From contig NZ_CDPK01000012.1 of the NCBI RefSeq assembly GCF_900068895.1, positions 1-64,000 of the forward strand: 64,000 nucleotides of DNA, in the 5' to 3' direction. Shown piece by piece: positions 32,149-43,200 of the stretch. This DNA is from Erwinia sp. ErVv1 (lineage in GTDB: Bacteria; Pseudomonadota; Gammaproteobacteria; Enterobacterales; Enterobacteriaceae). Made by a program: the position numbers and the translations under genes. How positions within the stretch are numbered: the first letter of the stretch is position 1; each line of letters starts with the position of its first letter. Below the pieces are notes generated by a model. The model had not been told where the DNA came from. It did no database searches and saw only the letters and a program-made list of their open reading frames with translations.

Positions 32149-32753
32149 CTCAACAACAGACAGACCAGCTGGACTGGGTCAAAACCGACGGCATGATGCC
32201 GGCCATCGTGCAGCATGCCGTTTCGGGTGAAGTGCTGATGCACGGTTATATGAACCAGGAGGCGCTCAGTAAAACGCTTGAAAGCGGGCAGGTGACCTTC
32301 TGGTCGCGCACTAAACAGCGGCTGTGGACCAAGGGGGAAACCTCAGGAAATGTCCTCAACGTGGTCAGTATCACGCCGGACTGCGATAACGACACGCTGC
32401 TGCTGCTGGTTAATCCTGTAGGCCCAACCTGCCATCTTGGCACATCCAGCTGCTTCTCCCCCGCGGCATCAGACTGGAGCTTTCTGTATCAGCTTGAACA
32501 GCTGCTTGCAGAGCGCAAGCACGCGGATCCCAAAAGCTCCTATACCGCCAGCCTGTATGCCAGCGGCACCAAGCGTATCGCGCAGAAGGTAGGCGAAGAA
32601 GGTGTGGAAACGGCGCTGGCGGCTACCGTCAATGACCGTCATGAACTGACCAACGAAGCCTCCGACCTGATTTATCATCTGCTGGTGCTGCTACAGGATC
32701 AGGATTTGGATCTCAGCACGGTCATTAACAACCTGCGCCAGCGTCATAAATAA
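32142..32753 (+). CDS. hisI: Phosphoribosyl-AMP cyclohydrolase / phosphoribosyl-ATP pyrophosphatase
   Basis: 203-residue fused HisIE. The cyclohydrolase half (about 1-110) has [17 protein letters not shown], the metal-binding DCDNDTLLL and [12 protein letters not shown]. The pyrophosphatase half (about 115-203) has [12 protein letters not shown] and [16 protein letters not shown]. It is last gene of the his operon; a hairpin at 32770-32789 follows. Confidence 0.98.
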
Positions 32754-32769
32754 GCCAGATTTCACCGAT

Positions 32770-32789
32770 AAGGCCGGGCAACCGGCCTT
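32770..32789 (+). terminator. Hairpin after the his operon
   Basis: Perfect 8-bp stem AAGGCCGG / CCGGCCTT closed by a GCAA tetraloop, 17 bases after the hisI stop. No T-run follows, so some readthrough into the YbaK-domain gene at 32807 is plausible. Confidence 0.55.
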
Positions 32790-32806
32790 CCACATTGGGG
32801 ACACCG

Positions 32807-33283
32807 ATGAGCACCTTCGAGAAACTTACCGCCCTGCTCGACAGTCAGCAGGCCAGCTACACACTGATGGAGCATGAGCCCACCGGAAAATGTGAAGAGG
32901 TGGCAGCCATCCGCGGCACCACCGTCGGTCAGGGCGCCAAGGCGCTGGTTTGTCATATCAAGGGGAACGGCATAAAGCAGTACGTGCTGGCCGTCCTTCC
33001 CGCCGATGAGCAGGCAGATTTAAGCAAGGTCGCCAGAGCGGTAGGCGGTCTGCGCGCGTCACTGGCCAGCCCACCAGAGGTGGATCGTCTGACTGGCTGC
33101 GTCTTCGGGGCTATCCCGCCGTTCAGCTTCCATGAGGAGCTAAAACTGGTGGTCGATCCTGCGCTTTTCGAACGTAATACTGAGATTGCTTTTAATGCCG
33201 GACTGCTGGAAAAATCCATGGTGCTTAACGTGCAGGACTACCAGCGCGTTGCGTCCTGCGAACGGGCAAACATTATTAAATAG
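32807..33283 (+). CDS. YbaK/prolyl-tRNA deacylase-domain protein
   Basis: 158 residues from the ATG at 32807, preceded by TGGGGA; an in-frame TTG at 32795 is less likely. The YbaK fold is indicated by LMEHEPTGKCEEVAAIRGT, GAKALVCHIKG (conserved editing-site Lys), the LPADEQADLSKVARAVG segment, and VFGAIPPFSF. Members hydrolyse mis-charged aminoacyl-tRNAs in trans; specificity is unclear here. It lies between the his operon and an amino-acid binding-protein gene. Confidence 0.82.
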   Translation: MSTFEKLTALLDSQQASYTLMEHEPTGKCEEVAAIRGTTVGQGAKALVCHIKGNGIKQYVLAVLPADEQADLSKVARAVGGLRASLASPPEVDRLTGCVFGAIPPFSFHEELKLVVDPALFERNTEIAFNAGLLEKSMVLNVQDYQRVASCERANIIK

Positions 33284-33351
33284 CGATTCACGGGCCGCCA
33301 TAGGGCGGTTAATCTGTTAACCTGCGTAAACTTATTGATAAGAAAGGACTT

Positions 33352-34149
33352 ATGGCAAAAATCTCGCTTTCTACCCGTCTGCGCCAGGCGGCCGCCCTGA
33401 TGGTTATGACCGGTTGTGCATTCGGCGCTCAGGCTAAAATTGAACAGGTTCGCTTCGCGGTTGACCCGAGCTACCCGCCCTTTGAGTCGAAGACGCCACA
33501 GGGCAAGCTGGTCGGTTTTGATATCGATCTCGGCAACGCCCTCTGCGAACAGATGCAGGCTAAGTGCGTATGGGTCGAGAATCAGTTTGACGGGATGATC
33601 CCGGCGCTAAAGGCGCGGAAGTTTGACGGCATTCTGTCGGATATGGGCATCACCGAAGAGCGCATGAAGCAGATCGATTTTAGCGTCCCGCTGTACGATA
33701 CCCACGTGCAGCTGATTGCCCGTAAAGGCTCCGGTCTGCTCCCTACCGCCGGGTCACTTAAGGGTAAAACCGTTGGCGTGGAGCAGGGAACGATCCAGGA
33801 ACGCTATGCCCGTGCCAAATGGCAGCCGTATGGCGTCAACGTGGTGCCCTACGGCGACCAGGCTCAGGTGGAGAGCGATCTGGTGTCTGGCCGTCTTGAT
33901 GCGGTCTTCACCGACGCCGCCCAGGCCGCAATTGGCTTCCTGAAGCGTCCGCAGGGTCAGGATTTTGCGCTGGCCGGTCCGGTGGTTGAGGATCCGCTTA
34001 TCGGTCCGGGCACCGCCATCGGCCTGCGTAAGGGCGATACTGAATTGAAAACCGCTATAGACAATGCTTATGCAGAAATCCGCAAAAACGGCACCTTCGA
34101 TACAATCCAGAAGCGCTATTTTGCGACTGATATCTCGGTAAAACAGTAA
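33352..34149 (+). CDS. Periplasmic amino-acid-binding protein (ArgT/HisJ-like)
   Basis: 265 residues with a signal peptide (basic start, hydrophobic core, cleavage near AQAKIE). Family marks: RFAVDPSYPPFESKTPQGKLVGFDIDL (typical N-lobe opening), ALKARKFDGILSDMGITEERMK, the hinge VGVEQGTIQERY, and DAVFTDAAQAAIGF. It is an orphan binding protein, with no permease or ATPase genes nearby, so it presumably serves a transporter encoded elsewhere. Lys/Arg/Orn/His are likely ligands. Confidence 0.88.
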   Translation: MAKISLSTRLRQAAALMVMTGCAFGAQAKIEQVRFAVDPSYPPFESKTPQGKLVGFDIDLGNALCEQMQAKCVWVENQFDGMIPALKARKFDGILSDMGITEERMKQIDFSVPLYDTHVQLIARKGSGLLPTAGSLKGKTVGVEQGTIQERYARAKWQPYGVNVVPYGDQAQVESDLVSGRLDAVFTDAAQAAIGFLKRPQGQDFALAGPVVEDPLIGPGTAIGLRKGDTELKTAIDNAYAEIRKNGTFDTIQKRYFATDISVKQ

Positions 34150-34157
34150 CAGCCTCT

Positions 34158-34182
34158 GAGCCGCACCTGCGGGTTGCGGCTC
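34158..34182 (+). terminator. Hairpin after the amino-acid-binding protein gene
   Basis: Stem GAGCCGCA / TGCGGCTC (8 bp) with a 9-base loop, followed by TTCACTCCTCT, starting eight bases after the stop codon. Confidence 0.7.
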
Positions 34183-34209
34183 TTCACTCCTCTGAAAGCG
34201 AATCTACCC

Positions 34210-35325
34210 ATGCAACAGCGCCACCACCCTCTGCTCAGCGCCTCGCTGGGAACCCAGCGTGAAATCATCAGCTACCATTTTGGCAACCCCTCATCCCGTC
34301 AGGTCTATATTCAGGCCGCGCTACACGGCGATGAGCTGCCGGGCGTGGCGGTGGCCTGGTATTTAAAACAGAAGCTGCTGGCGCTGGAATCCGATGACCG
34401 GCTGGCGGCGCAGATAACCCTGGTGCCGGTTGCCAACCCGATAGCCCTCGGACAGCACTGGCATGGCACACACCTGGGACGCTTTGATACCGCCTCGGGG
34501 CAGGATTTTAATCGCCAGTTTCCGGCGCTCGGCCCCGCCCTTGCCGCCCTGCTGACGCAGCGGCTAACGCAGGATCCTGAGCAGAATCGCCTGCTAATCC
34601 GCCAGGCGATAGATGACTACTTCAACAGTCACCCTCCGGTCACCGAGCTGGCCTCTCAGCGGCATACGCTGATGCAGATGGCCTGTAAGGCGGACCTGAT
34701 GATTGATCTGCACTGCGACTGGGAAGCCCTGCCGCATCTCTACACCACGCCACAGGCCTGGCCCGCCATCGAACCGCTGGCGCGCTATATAGGCAGTGAG
34801 GTGCAGCTGATCGCCGAGGTATCGGGCGGCGAACCTTTTGATGAAGCCTGCTGCGAACCCTGGCAATATCTGCTGCGCACCCTGGGCGACCGCTTTCCAC
34901 TACCCGACGGGCTACTGCCGGTGACGCTGGAGCTGCGGGGCGTCAGAGATGTCAGTCATATTCAGGCAGAGAAGGATGCCGATGCGATAATCAGCGCCCT
35001 GACCCTGGGCGGGTTTATTTATGGTGTAGCACCCGCCCTGCCGGCGCTGTCGCATCCCGCCGTGCCGCTGGCAGGCTGCGAATACATCACGGCGCCCCAC
35101 CCCGGCGTGATACTTCATCGCCGCAGCCTGGGTGAGTGGATTATGCCGGGCGAGGTGGTCGCCGATATCCTCGATCCGTTAACGGACACGCTTACGCAGC
35201 TAACCGCCGCATTTGGCGGCAGACTGTATGCACGTAACGGAGGACGGTTCGCCACCGCCGGTATGCTGGTGACCCGTCTGGCAGGGCATGAAGCCTGCCG
35301 TGAGGGGGATTTGCTGGTGCCCTGA
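34210..35325 (+). CDS. Succinylglutamate desuccinylase/aspartoacylase-like zinc carboxypeptidase
   Basis: 371 residues from the ATG at 34210; the open frame begins earlier, at a TTG inside the preceding terminator hairpin. The M14-like zinc site is visible: ALHGDELPG (H-x-x-E, about 48-56) and MIDLHCDWEALPH (third His, about 170-182), with an Asn/Arg region NPIALGQHWHGTHLGRF. A C-terminal beta domain follows. The family hydrolyses N-acyl amino acids; the exact substrate is unknown. Neighbouring amino-acid binding protein suggests a role in amino-acid derivative use. Confidence 0.85.
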   Translation: MQQRHHPLLSASLGTQREIISYHFGNPSSRQVYIQAALHGDELPGVAVAWYLKQKLLALESDDRLAAQITLVPVANPIALGQHWHGTHLGRFDTASGQDFNRQFPALGPALAALLTQRLTQDPEQNRLLIRQAIDDYFNSHPPVTELASQRHTLMQMACKADLMIDLHCDWEALPHLYTTPQAWPAIEPLARYIGSEVQLIAEVSGGEPFDEACCEPWQYLLRTLGDRFPLPDGLLPVTLELRGVRDVSHIQAEKDADAIISALTLGGFIYGVAPALPALSHPAVPLAGCEYITAPHPGVILHRRSLGEWIMPGEVVADILDPLTDTLTQLTAAFGGRLYARNGGRFATAGMLVTRLAGHEACREGDLLVP

Positions 35326-35410
35326 GGGCTTTGCTAACGCTCGCCTGCCCTTCCCGCTGACCGGCTACAGGCCTTGCCCTGTAGCCCATCTCAGCTCACC
35401 TTCTTGATTA

Positions 35411-36304
35411 TTAAATTAACGGCTTACCCAGCAACCCTTCCAGCACCCGTAACGGCGAATGCTGGGGGTTCTGCATCGCATCAACCGGCAGCAGAAAGGT
35501 TTGCTCCAGCATAAACTGGCCGCCCATCGCCGCATGCGGCGTTTGGTCTGAGAAGCAGATCCAGCTACTGCCCGTAGGGAAGTCGATTGCCACCTGTGGA
35601 CCCTGCTTCTGGTAATCAGTATCAGCCTTCATGGCGTCATGCATTTGCAGCATCAGATGATCGTAGTGGCTGCGGCGGCTTTTGGTGATGCCTACAGCAT
35701 CTTGCAGCCAGCTGCTCAACGGCGAGTAGGATTTCAGACGTGGTAAGAAGCGTGCGGCCAGCGACGGGAATGTCTCGCCCACCCGCCAGTTACGGCTTTC
35801 ACCGGCTGGATGAATGTTGGTAAAAATACGCAGGATCCGCTCGCCATAATTGGGGCGGGAAGGAAACGCGTCGACGTGCAAACGACTGTCGTCTTTGCGC
35901 CACGAGGTACTTTGCGACCATGCCTTAACCGGATGAACGCGAAGGCTATTGGTGGGCGTATGCAATACCTGCTTATATTCGGGAAGAATAGCAGCGATTA
36001 GCTGCAAACTGGACTGGTAATGGCGCTTAAGCAGCGCCCGCACGGCCGGTTCCTGCTCAGCGGCGGCAACGCCGGTAAGCTTATCCTTCAAAGGCTGATA
36101 GCTAATGTTCTTACGCTTAGGATCAACAATGGCGGGATCCAATAATGCCAGTTCCTGCCCGGTCAGCGCGAATGCCAGCTGTGGCAGATAAATCACTTTG
36201 CCCTGTTCCAGCTCGCCAACAACGGATTCGGCGTGCTCGGCCCCCCATCGGGAAAGCGGATGAGTAAGCGTAGCGGTATTAAGAGAGATGCTTGTATCCG
36301 ACAT
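35411..36304 (-). CDS. kdoO: Kdo hydroxylase family protein (2-oxoglutarate/iron oxygenase-like)
   Basis: 297 residues matching the Kdo 3-hydroxylase family (formerly a DUF), which hydroxylates Kdo to Ko in lipid A-Kdo of some Gram-negatives. Iron ligands are likely the HVD in RLHVDAFPSRP and the distal His in TPHAAMGGQ; RIFTNIHPAG and WICFSDQ are typical. AAGGAC precedes the ATG. It is placed just before gnd and the O-antigen cluster, in keeping with a role in tailoring the LPS inner core. Confidence 0.85.
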   Translation of the reverse strand: MSDTSISLNTATLTHPLSRWGAEHAESVVGELEQGKVIYLPQLAFALTGQELALLDPAIVDPKRKNISYQPLKDKLTGVAAAEQEPAVRALLKRHYQSSLQLIAAILPEYKQVLHTPTNSLRVHPVKAWSQSTSWRKDDSRLHVDAFPSRPNYGERILRIFTNIHPAGESRNWRVGETFPSLAARFLPRLKSYSPLSSWLQDAVGITKSRRSHYDHLMLQMHDAMKADTDYQKQGPQVAIDFPTGSSWICFSDQTPHAAMGGQFMLEQTFLLPVDAMQNPQHSPLRVLEGLLGKPLI

Positions 36305-36774
36305 ATCAATGTCCTTGCCAATTATCCCGATGGTTATATTTAACTCATGCTTCCGGGATATTTATTTTTAAAATACGAATTTAATAAAGCGGTCAATTCA
36401 TAAGGTAAAAGGTTAAGGCAAGTATAATAAGAACGCGGATTAGTAGTTAAACAGAACCTAAACGTAACATTTAGTAGTAATTTAAAACGCACAAAATCAT
36501 AAAGTAACATTGGGTTAATATTACAGACTGCATTACCGCTTGGTTTTTAAAACTTCTACCGATAATTTATAGCGGGTGCTGTCAGATGATGAGTGAGTCG
36601 GACGGTGCGAACAGCCATTCCCTTACAGGACATAATCAGTTCGTCGGGAGAGCGCTACTGCTGAATAGTCGTTTGGGTGGGATACTTGCATGATTCGCAG
36701 GATTGACAACAGGCAGCGAGGAGGAGCAAACATTTAATGGGTGACATCTGTCCAGTTTTGCACATGTAAAATAT
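36305..36774. other. AT-rich intergenic region between kdoO and gnd
   Basis: About 470 bases, AT-rich, no supported gene. It should contain the kdoO promoter; beyond that nothing is recognised. Confidence 0.55.
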
Positions 36775-36802
36775 AAAAAAAACCACAGTATCAACTGTGG
36801 TT
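36775..36802 (-). terminator. gnd terminator
   Basis: Minus strand: AACCACAGT-TGAT-ACTGTGGTT (9-bp stem) followed by a run of T residues (A-run 36775-36780 on the plus strand). It lies 26 bases downstream of the gnd stop. Confidence 0.9.
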
Positions 36803-36828
36803 TCAAGAGTGTTAAGCAACTTATTAAA

Positions 36829-38235
36829 TTAATCCAGCCACTCAGTATGGAACACACCGTCTTTATCGATGCGTTTATAGGTATGTGCACCAAAGTAGTC
36901 GCGCTGAGCCTGAATCAGGTTAGCTGGCAGTACTGCTGAACGGTAGCTATCGTAATAAGCGATAGCAGCAGAGAAGGTTGGCGTTGGGATACCGTTCTGA
37001 ACCGCATAGGCCACAACGTCACGCAGCGCCTGCTGGTACTCGTCAGCGATATTTTTGAAGTAAGGTGCCAGCAGCAGGTTTGCGATGTCGGCATTCTCTG
37101 CATAAGCATCAGTGATCTTCTGCAGGAACTGTGCGCGGATAATGCAGCCTGCACGGAAGATTTTAGCAATCTCACCGTAATTAAGATCCCAGTTATTCTC
37201 GGTTGATGCTGCTTTCAGCTGGGAGAAGCCCTGAGCATAAGAAACGATTTTACCCAGATAAAGTGCACGACGGACTTTCTCGATAAACTCAGCTTTATCA
37301 CCCGTAAGGGCTTTAACCGTCGGGCCGCTCAGTACTTTTGAAGCCGCTACGCGCTGAGTTTTCAGCGAGGAGAGATAGCGGGCAAACACGGACTCAGTGA
37401 TCAGCGACAGTGGCTCGCCAAGATCCAGTGAGCTCTGACTGGTCCACTTACCGGTGCCTTTGTTGGCGGCTTCATCCAGAATCACATCAACCAGGTACTT
37501 ACCGGCTTCGTCTTTTTTAGTGAAGATGTCTTTGGTAATGTCGATCAGATAGCTATTCAGCTCGCCTTCATTCCACTGGCTGAAGGTCTTAGCCAAATCT
37601 TCATTGCTCAGGTTCAGGGCATTTTTCAGGAGTGAGTAGGCTTCTGCGATAAGCTGCATATCACCATACTCAATGCCATTATGAACCATCTTAACGTAGT
37701 GACCCGCACCGTCCGGACCGATATAGGCAACGCAGGCTTCACCTTCAGCACGAGCAGCAATCTTATCCAGGATAGGGGCAACCAGCTCATAAGCTTCTTT
37801 CTGACCGCCAGGCATGATCGATGGGCCTTTCAGCGCCCCTTCTTCCCCACCTGATACGCCGGTACCAATGAAGTTAAAGCCCTGCTCGGACAGCTCGCGG
37901 TTACGGCGAATGGTGTCTTTGTAGAAGGTGTTACCGCCGTCGATCAGGATATCGCCTTTATCAAGGTGTGGGGTCAGGGAAGCGATAGTTTTGTCAGTTG
38001 CTTCGCCTGCCTGAACCATCAGCAGGATACGACGGGGCTTCTCAAGGGAGTCAACAAACTCTTCGATACTGTAGTATGGAGCCAGCTTTTTACCTTCATT
38101 CTCAGCGATAACTTCATCAGTCTTTTCGCGAGAGCGGTTAAAGATGGATACGGTATAGCCGCGGCTTTCAATGTTGAGAGCCAGGTTACGGCCCATCACA
38201 GCCATACCTACAACGCCGATCTGTTGCTTGGACAT
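36829..38235 (-). CDS. gnd: 6-phosphogluconate dehydrogenase
   Basis: Oxidative decarboxylation of 6-phosphogluconate to ribulose 5-phosphate with NADP. 468 residues: Rossmann motif [13 protein letters not shown] (about 9-21), signature [11 protein letters not shown] and [11 protein letters not shown], substrate residues in [13 protein letters not shown], and C-terminal [18 protein letters not shown] precedes the ATG. It flanks the O-antigen cluster, as in many enterobacteria, and has its own terminator. Confidence 0.98.
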   Translation of the reverse strand: MSKQQIGVVGMAVMGRNLALNIESRGYTVSIFNRSREKTDEVIAENEGKKLAPYYSIEEFVDSLEKPRRILLMVQAGEATDKTIASLTPHLDKGDILIDGGNTFYKDTIRRNRELSEQGFNFIGTGVSGGEEGALKGPSIMPGGQKEAYELVAPILDKIAARAEGEACVAYIGPDGAGHYVKMVHNGIEYGDMQLIAEAYSLLKNALNLSNEDLAKTFSQWNEGELNSYLIDITKDIFTKKDEAGKYLVDVILDEAANKGTGKWTSQSSLDLGEPLSLITESVFARYLSSLKTQRVAASKVLSGPTVKALTGDKAEFIEKVRRALYLGKIVSYAQGFSQLKAASTENNWDLNYGEIAKIFRAGCIIRAQFLQKITDAYAENADIANLLLAPYFKNIADEYQQALRDVVAYAVQNGIPTPTFSAAIAYYDSYRSAVLPANLIQAQRDYFGAHTYKRIDKDGVFHTEWLD

Positions 38236-38468
38236 TACATACTCCTGTCTGAATTCTAAGCTTTAACAAAGCTAACTTCCACAAGGGGGGAAGTACCATA
38301 CGTATATTGTAAAAGGTTTATCATACATGACAAATCATGTGGAGGAGCCTATTATAGCAATCACAACTTATCTCAATCTATTGATAAATTGCCATTAGCT
38401 TTAATACTTTAAGTTACCTTATGGAAACCATGTTACTGGTAACAACTTCCCTTATTGTCAGGACTTTG

Positions 38469-39287
38469 TCAAACCTTAGATGTTATGGGAAGCTCAGATA
38501 AGCATTGTAGGTTAAGTCTATCTCGCTCTTCATCACTCAACCATCCCCACTTATTGAAATATCGGATAGTAGAAACAATATGATACAATAAAAACCTAAC
38601 ATCTTTGTAGGATCGCCGTTGGGACTCATGAACAACCCTAGAAAAAGGACAGTAGCGTACGGGAAGACCCGTCGTACAAACTCGGCGACTAAGATCCACA
38701 TCTTCTAAATACAGGAAAAATCGCTCATCAAACCCTTGGGTTTTTTCAAGGGCCTGCTGGCTGAAAAGAACAAAGCATCCTGAAAGAGAAGGAGCGAAAA
38801 AAGCCCGATTATAATTGGCATCCTGGAGTTCATATTGTCGGTCTGTTCTTCGCGATAAAGATGAACAAAAACGGCGCAAGAAAAGCTGCTGAGGTTTGGG
38901 CAAAAGTTTGCAGCCATGTTGCAAACTTCCATCAGGATAAACCACCTTGGGAATTGAAAGCCCCGTCCCCTCGCGTTGACTGAAGGCGTACAACGAATCT
39001 ACCTCCCCTTGCTCAAATGAGATATCGGGGTTGCAAATCAGAAAGTATTCTGCAATGCCATTGAATCGTTGAAAAACTGTATTGTGGCCTCCGCCAAACC
39101 CCTGATTTACCGGAAGTCTTATGACATCGATGCCCGGGTGGTTCAGCTTATATAGCCAGTCGCAGTGGCTACCGTTGTCCACTATGCAAATTTTGTCAAT
39201 TGAATCTTCACTAAGAAGTGAATTCAGAGTCTTACTAATGTCTGCTTCGCTATGTCGGTGCAGAACTAAAGATGCGATTATTTTCAC
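38469..39287 (-). CDS. GT2 glycosyltransferase (WbbL-like, probable rhamnosyltransferase)
   Basis: A 272-residue GT-A fold enzyme: N-terminal SLVLHRHSEADISKTLNSL, IVDNGSH (donor-binding VDNxS), NQGFGGGHN, and CNPDISFE (DxD-like). SGCFVLFSQQAL, then FDERFFLYLEDVDLSRR is the acceptor/catalytic motif typical of dTDP-rhamnose transferases of the WbbL/RfbF group. The start is a GTG at 39287, with the stop of the previous GT 14 bases upstream. It is last gene of the O-antigen unit before gnd and AT-rich in base use. Confidence 0.85.
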   Translation of the reverse strand: MKIIASLVLHRHSEADISKTLNSLLSEDSIDKICIVDNGSHCDWLYKLNHPGIDVIRLPVNQGFGGGHNTVFQRFNGIAEYFLICNPDISFEQGEVDSLYAFSQREGTGLSIPKVVYPDGSLQHGCKLLPKPQQLFLRRFCSSLSRRTDRQYELQDANYNRAFFAPSLSGCFVLFSQQALEKTQGFDERFFLYLEDVDLSRRVCTTGLPVRYCPFSRVVHESQRRSYKDVRFLLYHIVSTIRYFNKWGWLSDEERDRLNLQCLSELPITSKV

Positions 39288-39300
39288 TTAGATACCAATT

Positions 39301-40221
39301 TTACAACCGATCGAAAAGCATGTAGGACCACGTTGCTAAAGTGCCTACAAATTTCTGGTGGTAAATCCCCGATCTCTTCATCAATCTTATCCTGTTATTC
39401 CAGGAGCTGTGGCGAATGTGGCGAAAACAGCTCAGACATCGTTTATTGTCAGGGGTAATATAATCACCCAACGCATCCATTAGTGAAAAATGTATGTTGT
39501 TCCAGTGTATCTTATTGCCTTGATGAACATTGACAAAATTTTTCCATCTTGTACTTAATTCCATCCCGTTACCAATAAGATTGCTTGCATGTTGACGATA
39601 ATGCACCGAAGGTAGCGAATCGAAAAATATATTGCCACCACAGGCTGATACCACAAGATAAAGCGCCCAGTCATGCATAACCATAGGCTGATTTGCAACA
39701 GATTTTATCAATTCACGCGCTCGCCGATTGAACACCATGGTGTTACCACTGGCTATGTTTTGTAAAAGCGCATTAGCAAAGGCTGGCGGTTTAGTATTGT
39801 TTGTAGAAACTCCAATAAACATATCATTTTCGTTAATCAGACGCGTACGTGAGCAATATAGTGCTGGAAAATCAGGATCTTGCAGACCCAACCAGTTGAC
39901 AGCGCGCTCAAGTTTATGTGGCATCCAGATATCATCCTGATCGGAAAAAGCAAAGTAATCTGCGTCGATCGCATCACTACTAAGCATTGACTGAAAATTG
40001 GCACAAACGCCGGAATGTGGCCCGTCAAAAACATTGACGGGCTGGGATACTGAATGTGAAAAGGCATTCAACATCGAGAGGGTTCCATCCGTGGAACCAT
40101 CATCTGAAGCCCAGAGGCTCCAGTTAGTGAAGGTTTGTTCCTCAAAAGACTTCAGCTGAGAAGACAGAAACCGACCACCATTGTAAAGACCCATCATTAT
40201 AGCAAGAGCGGGAGCATTCAT
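39301..40221 (-). CDS. GT2 glycosyltransferase (RfbG/rhamnosyltransferase-like)
   Basis: A 306-residue GT-A enzyme: ALAIMMGLYNGGRFLSSQL (N-terminal nucleotide site), ASDDGSTDGTL, and FAFSDQDDIWMPHKLERAV (DxD region and the DQDDIW signature common among O-antigen rhamnosyl- and related transferases). A HDWALYLV segment further on fits the acceptor side. AGGA precedes the ATG. It lies between the giant protein gene and the WbbL-like GT and presumably adds a sugar, perhaps rhamnose, to the O-polysaccharide. Confidence 0.85.
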   Translation of the reverse strand: MNAPALAIMMGLYNGGRFLSSQLKSFEEQTFTNWSLWASDDGSTDGTLSMLNAFSHSVSQPVNVFDGPHSGVCANFQSMLSSDAIDADYFAFSDQDDIWMPHKLERAVNWLGLQDPDFPALYCSRTRLINENDMFIGVSTNNTKPPAFANALLQNIASGNTMVFNRRARELIKSVANQPMVMHDWALYLVVSACGGNIFFDSLPSVHYRQHASNLIGNGMELSTRWKNFVNVHQGNKIHWNNIHFSLMDALGDYITPDNKRCLSCFRHIRHSSWNNRIRLMKRSGIYHQKFVGTLATWSYMLFDRL

Positions 40222-40269
40222 AAAATCATCCTGATTGTACAGACGTCATCCGCGATGACGTAAGGTATC

Positions 40270-43200
40270 TTAACTCACCAGGCCCCGACCGCAATAATCA
40301 TCATCTAATACCAGGTTTTGCAGCACGGTATTTTGTTTATCTTTGCCCGAGTCAACAAAACCGCTGTACAATTTATCAGCAACATACAATGAAGGTTTGA
40401 ACATCGGGTAAAATTCTTTCTTAATCTTACATGCATCTTTTACATAATCTCTGACACCTTCCTGCAAACTATCGCGGATACAACGCGTAGATTTCTCCTC
40501 ATCTCGCAGTGGCTTGAATACCTTTGATATTGTCCCATCTTTTTCGATTACGAACTTAGCGATCTGCGCATCATTGGCGCTCAATAACTGTTCAAGCGCG
40601 AAACTTTTATTGAAGATCCTTGAGCCCATAAAGTTAGGTACAGAATCAGAAACGAAGCATCCTTTAGCAGAAGCTAATGGATGTAATCCCTTCTGTATCA
40701 GGTCTGAGGTAGCCATATAGAGACCGTGAACAGGCCTATTCATTAGGGATATTAATGCTTTTTGAATAGTGCCAGAATAGCCTACATCTACTATGGCTGA
40801 GGCAGGGTTGTCTAAAATCCCGACTTCGCTCAGATATTGCTGCACTCCAACAAGCTCTACTTTAGAACTGGCCAATATCACAGGCATAAGAAATTCCAGG
40901 AGCGGTTCGATTTTGCTCAGATCATGGTTCTGAATATGAATTTTCTGATCCGAAGTCCAAAGACCCTTCTGATATATTTCCTGCCACAAATCATCGTCTA
41001 ACGTTAAACCAAACCGCTCGAATAAAAAGCTTTCAAGTTCGTTTGGGAAAAAATCAATTTTAGCAATTTCTCTAATGTCAGCCATACTCCTGATTTTAGG
41101 CACATTTACTGCCCTACGGGATAGCTGAAGATAATGGCTTTCGGGTTTTTCATTAAAGGTATCAGACCAAAGATCAAAAACTTCCTTGATGATTTTCCCT
41201 TCACGTGCCAAAAAGTAGAGTTGCTCGATAGAAGAGGATTTAGCTGTCTTCATCAACCAATCACTGAATGAAACTAATAATGGACCTACTAAATTATATC
41301 CAAGTTGATAGGGCCTCTCGCTGTAAATACGAAGATCATCAGGATCAACGTTAGCGACTTTGTTTAAGTTTTTTTGAACAATTAGGCTGAGTGTGAGCTC
41401 ATCATTAATACTTTTAGTAATTTTAGAGTCGGCTACAAGTTTTTGATAGTAAGGTAATGACTTAGCAACGTCATTTGCCCGTAAGAGATGAAGACAGCGT
41501 ACACCAAAACTATCTGCAGGCAATTGCAAGTCAGACCGCTCGTTGTCGCCAATCATCAAAACGTTTTTTCCGGGGATATCTTCTTTTTCAAATGCATGTC
41601 GATAAAGATCCCCTGTATCCTTACGCATCCCAATTGAAGATGAGAGATAAAAATTATCCCAGCCGGAAATACCATTTTTATGCAACATTTCACCGATTAG
41701 CGATTCAGGTAAAAACATATCGCTAATTAGTATCACTCTCTTACCAGACTCTTTAACCATGCCCCATAAATTCAGCGCGTCAGGTCGTAATGAAACTGAA
41801 GCAAGTTCTACATCCGCTTCTATACCAGCTATTTCTTTACATCTGCTTAATGACAAACCGCTCAGTGAAGAAAACTTCTCATAAATAACATGCAGATCGA
41901 TGTCTCTCCCCGCCTCAGCTCTCGCTTCGGCTTCGGCTATAGACCTGAATTGCGAAAATAATTTAGCTTCATGCGTGGTGAGTAACTCAGTAATAACTTT
42001 CTTCGTATGATCCGGATTAAGTAAAGGCCGAATGAGTAAGGTATCAAATATATCAAAGGCAACTAAATGTGTTTCTGAGTCGTTAATAAGATAGCGATAA
42101 CTATCGAAAGAACGGCCAAAATATTGTTGGTCAAAGCGGAACGTTGACCATGATGGCGATCCATGATCTTTTATTATTAATGAGTCATAGCTCAAAGCAG
42201 TTGGAACTGCTCCTAATAACCTTTCGATAGCATGAGCCAAAGTACCGTCATTTTGTGCTAATTCTTCAGGAAAATCATTCCAGCCAAGATTCAAATCAAG
42301 CAGGGGACGGAGAGCATCAGTACGAGCCCAAAACATTGAACCAGCGGGAAAATTGAAATAGGCATCTGGCATGGCTATTTTCATTTTGTTACATAGCATT
42401 TGTCCATCAGCACGATTGGCTAACCATGAAAATGCTGCATAAGGAACCTGTACATAAGCTTGCGGATAGATAATTCCTAGCTTAGGGTTAGAGATAAACT
42501 GAGAGAATATTTTCTCGACGTTTTGAGTGCTACCTAACAGGGCGTTGAAAAGATATTCGCGCCATCCTTGTGTAGCTCCTGCATTATAAAGTGATTTTTT
42601 ACTCTGAATATGACCTATGAAATCATAAGCTTTCAGTTGATTACCAAAGTGAGCGAACATAGGACCAATGTCTCTGCCCCTATTCGGTACTATGTCAACA
42701 ACCAATTTACCAATATTTTTTAGCTCCGAAAGTGCAGTCTTACATACATCCCGCCCTTCTTTAGAAGTCACGGAAACAAACACATCAAGGCTATAAGGCA
42801 CCTGAGAAATATGATGAACAAATTCCTCAATTAGATCGAAGTAATAAATATGACAATGTAGGGCTATGCGCCCCGGTGCTTCTGTATAAAGGGTTGGTAG
42901 CAGGGTAAGATCAACCAGATCCTGTGCAATGTCAGAGTCTACAATACTCATCCCGTGGCGTCGCTGATACTCAGGATGGTGTAAAAACCAAGAGGGCCTA
43001 AATTTAAAAGCGGTATCAAGTAGCTTGGAACGAATATTTGGTGGTGATTTATAATAAGCTGTTTTGAGAAATGCTCTTGTCTTAATTTTAAAAGGTGCTA
43101 GTGCAACAGAATGCTGACCGCGAATTAATCGCATTGCAAACCGTAGGGGTTTAGTTAACTTCCACGAATTGGTATTAACTAAGTTTGATATTTGATCATT

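Noticed and set aside
36636-36893. 85-codon minus-strand frame at the end of gnd
   Set aside because: Runs through the gnd terminator hairpin and overlaps the gnd 3' end in another frame.
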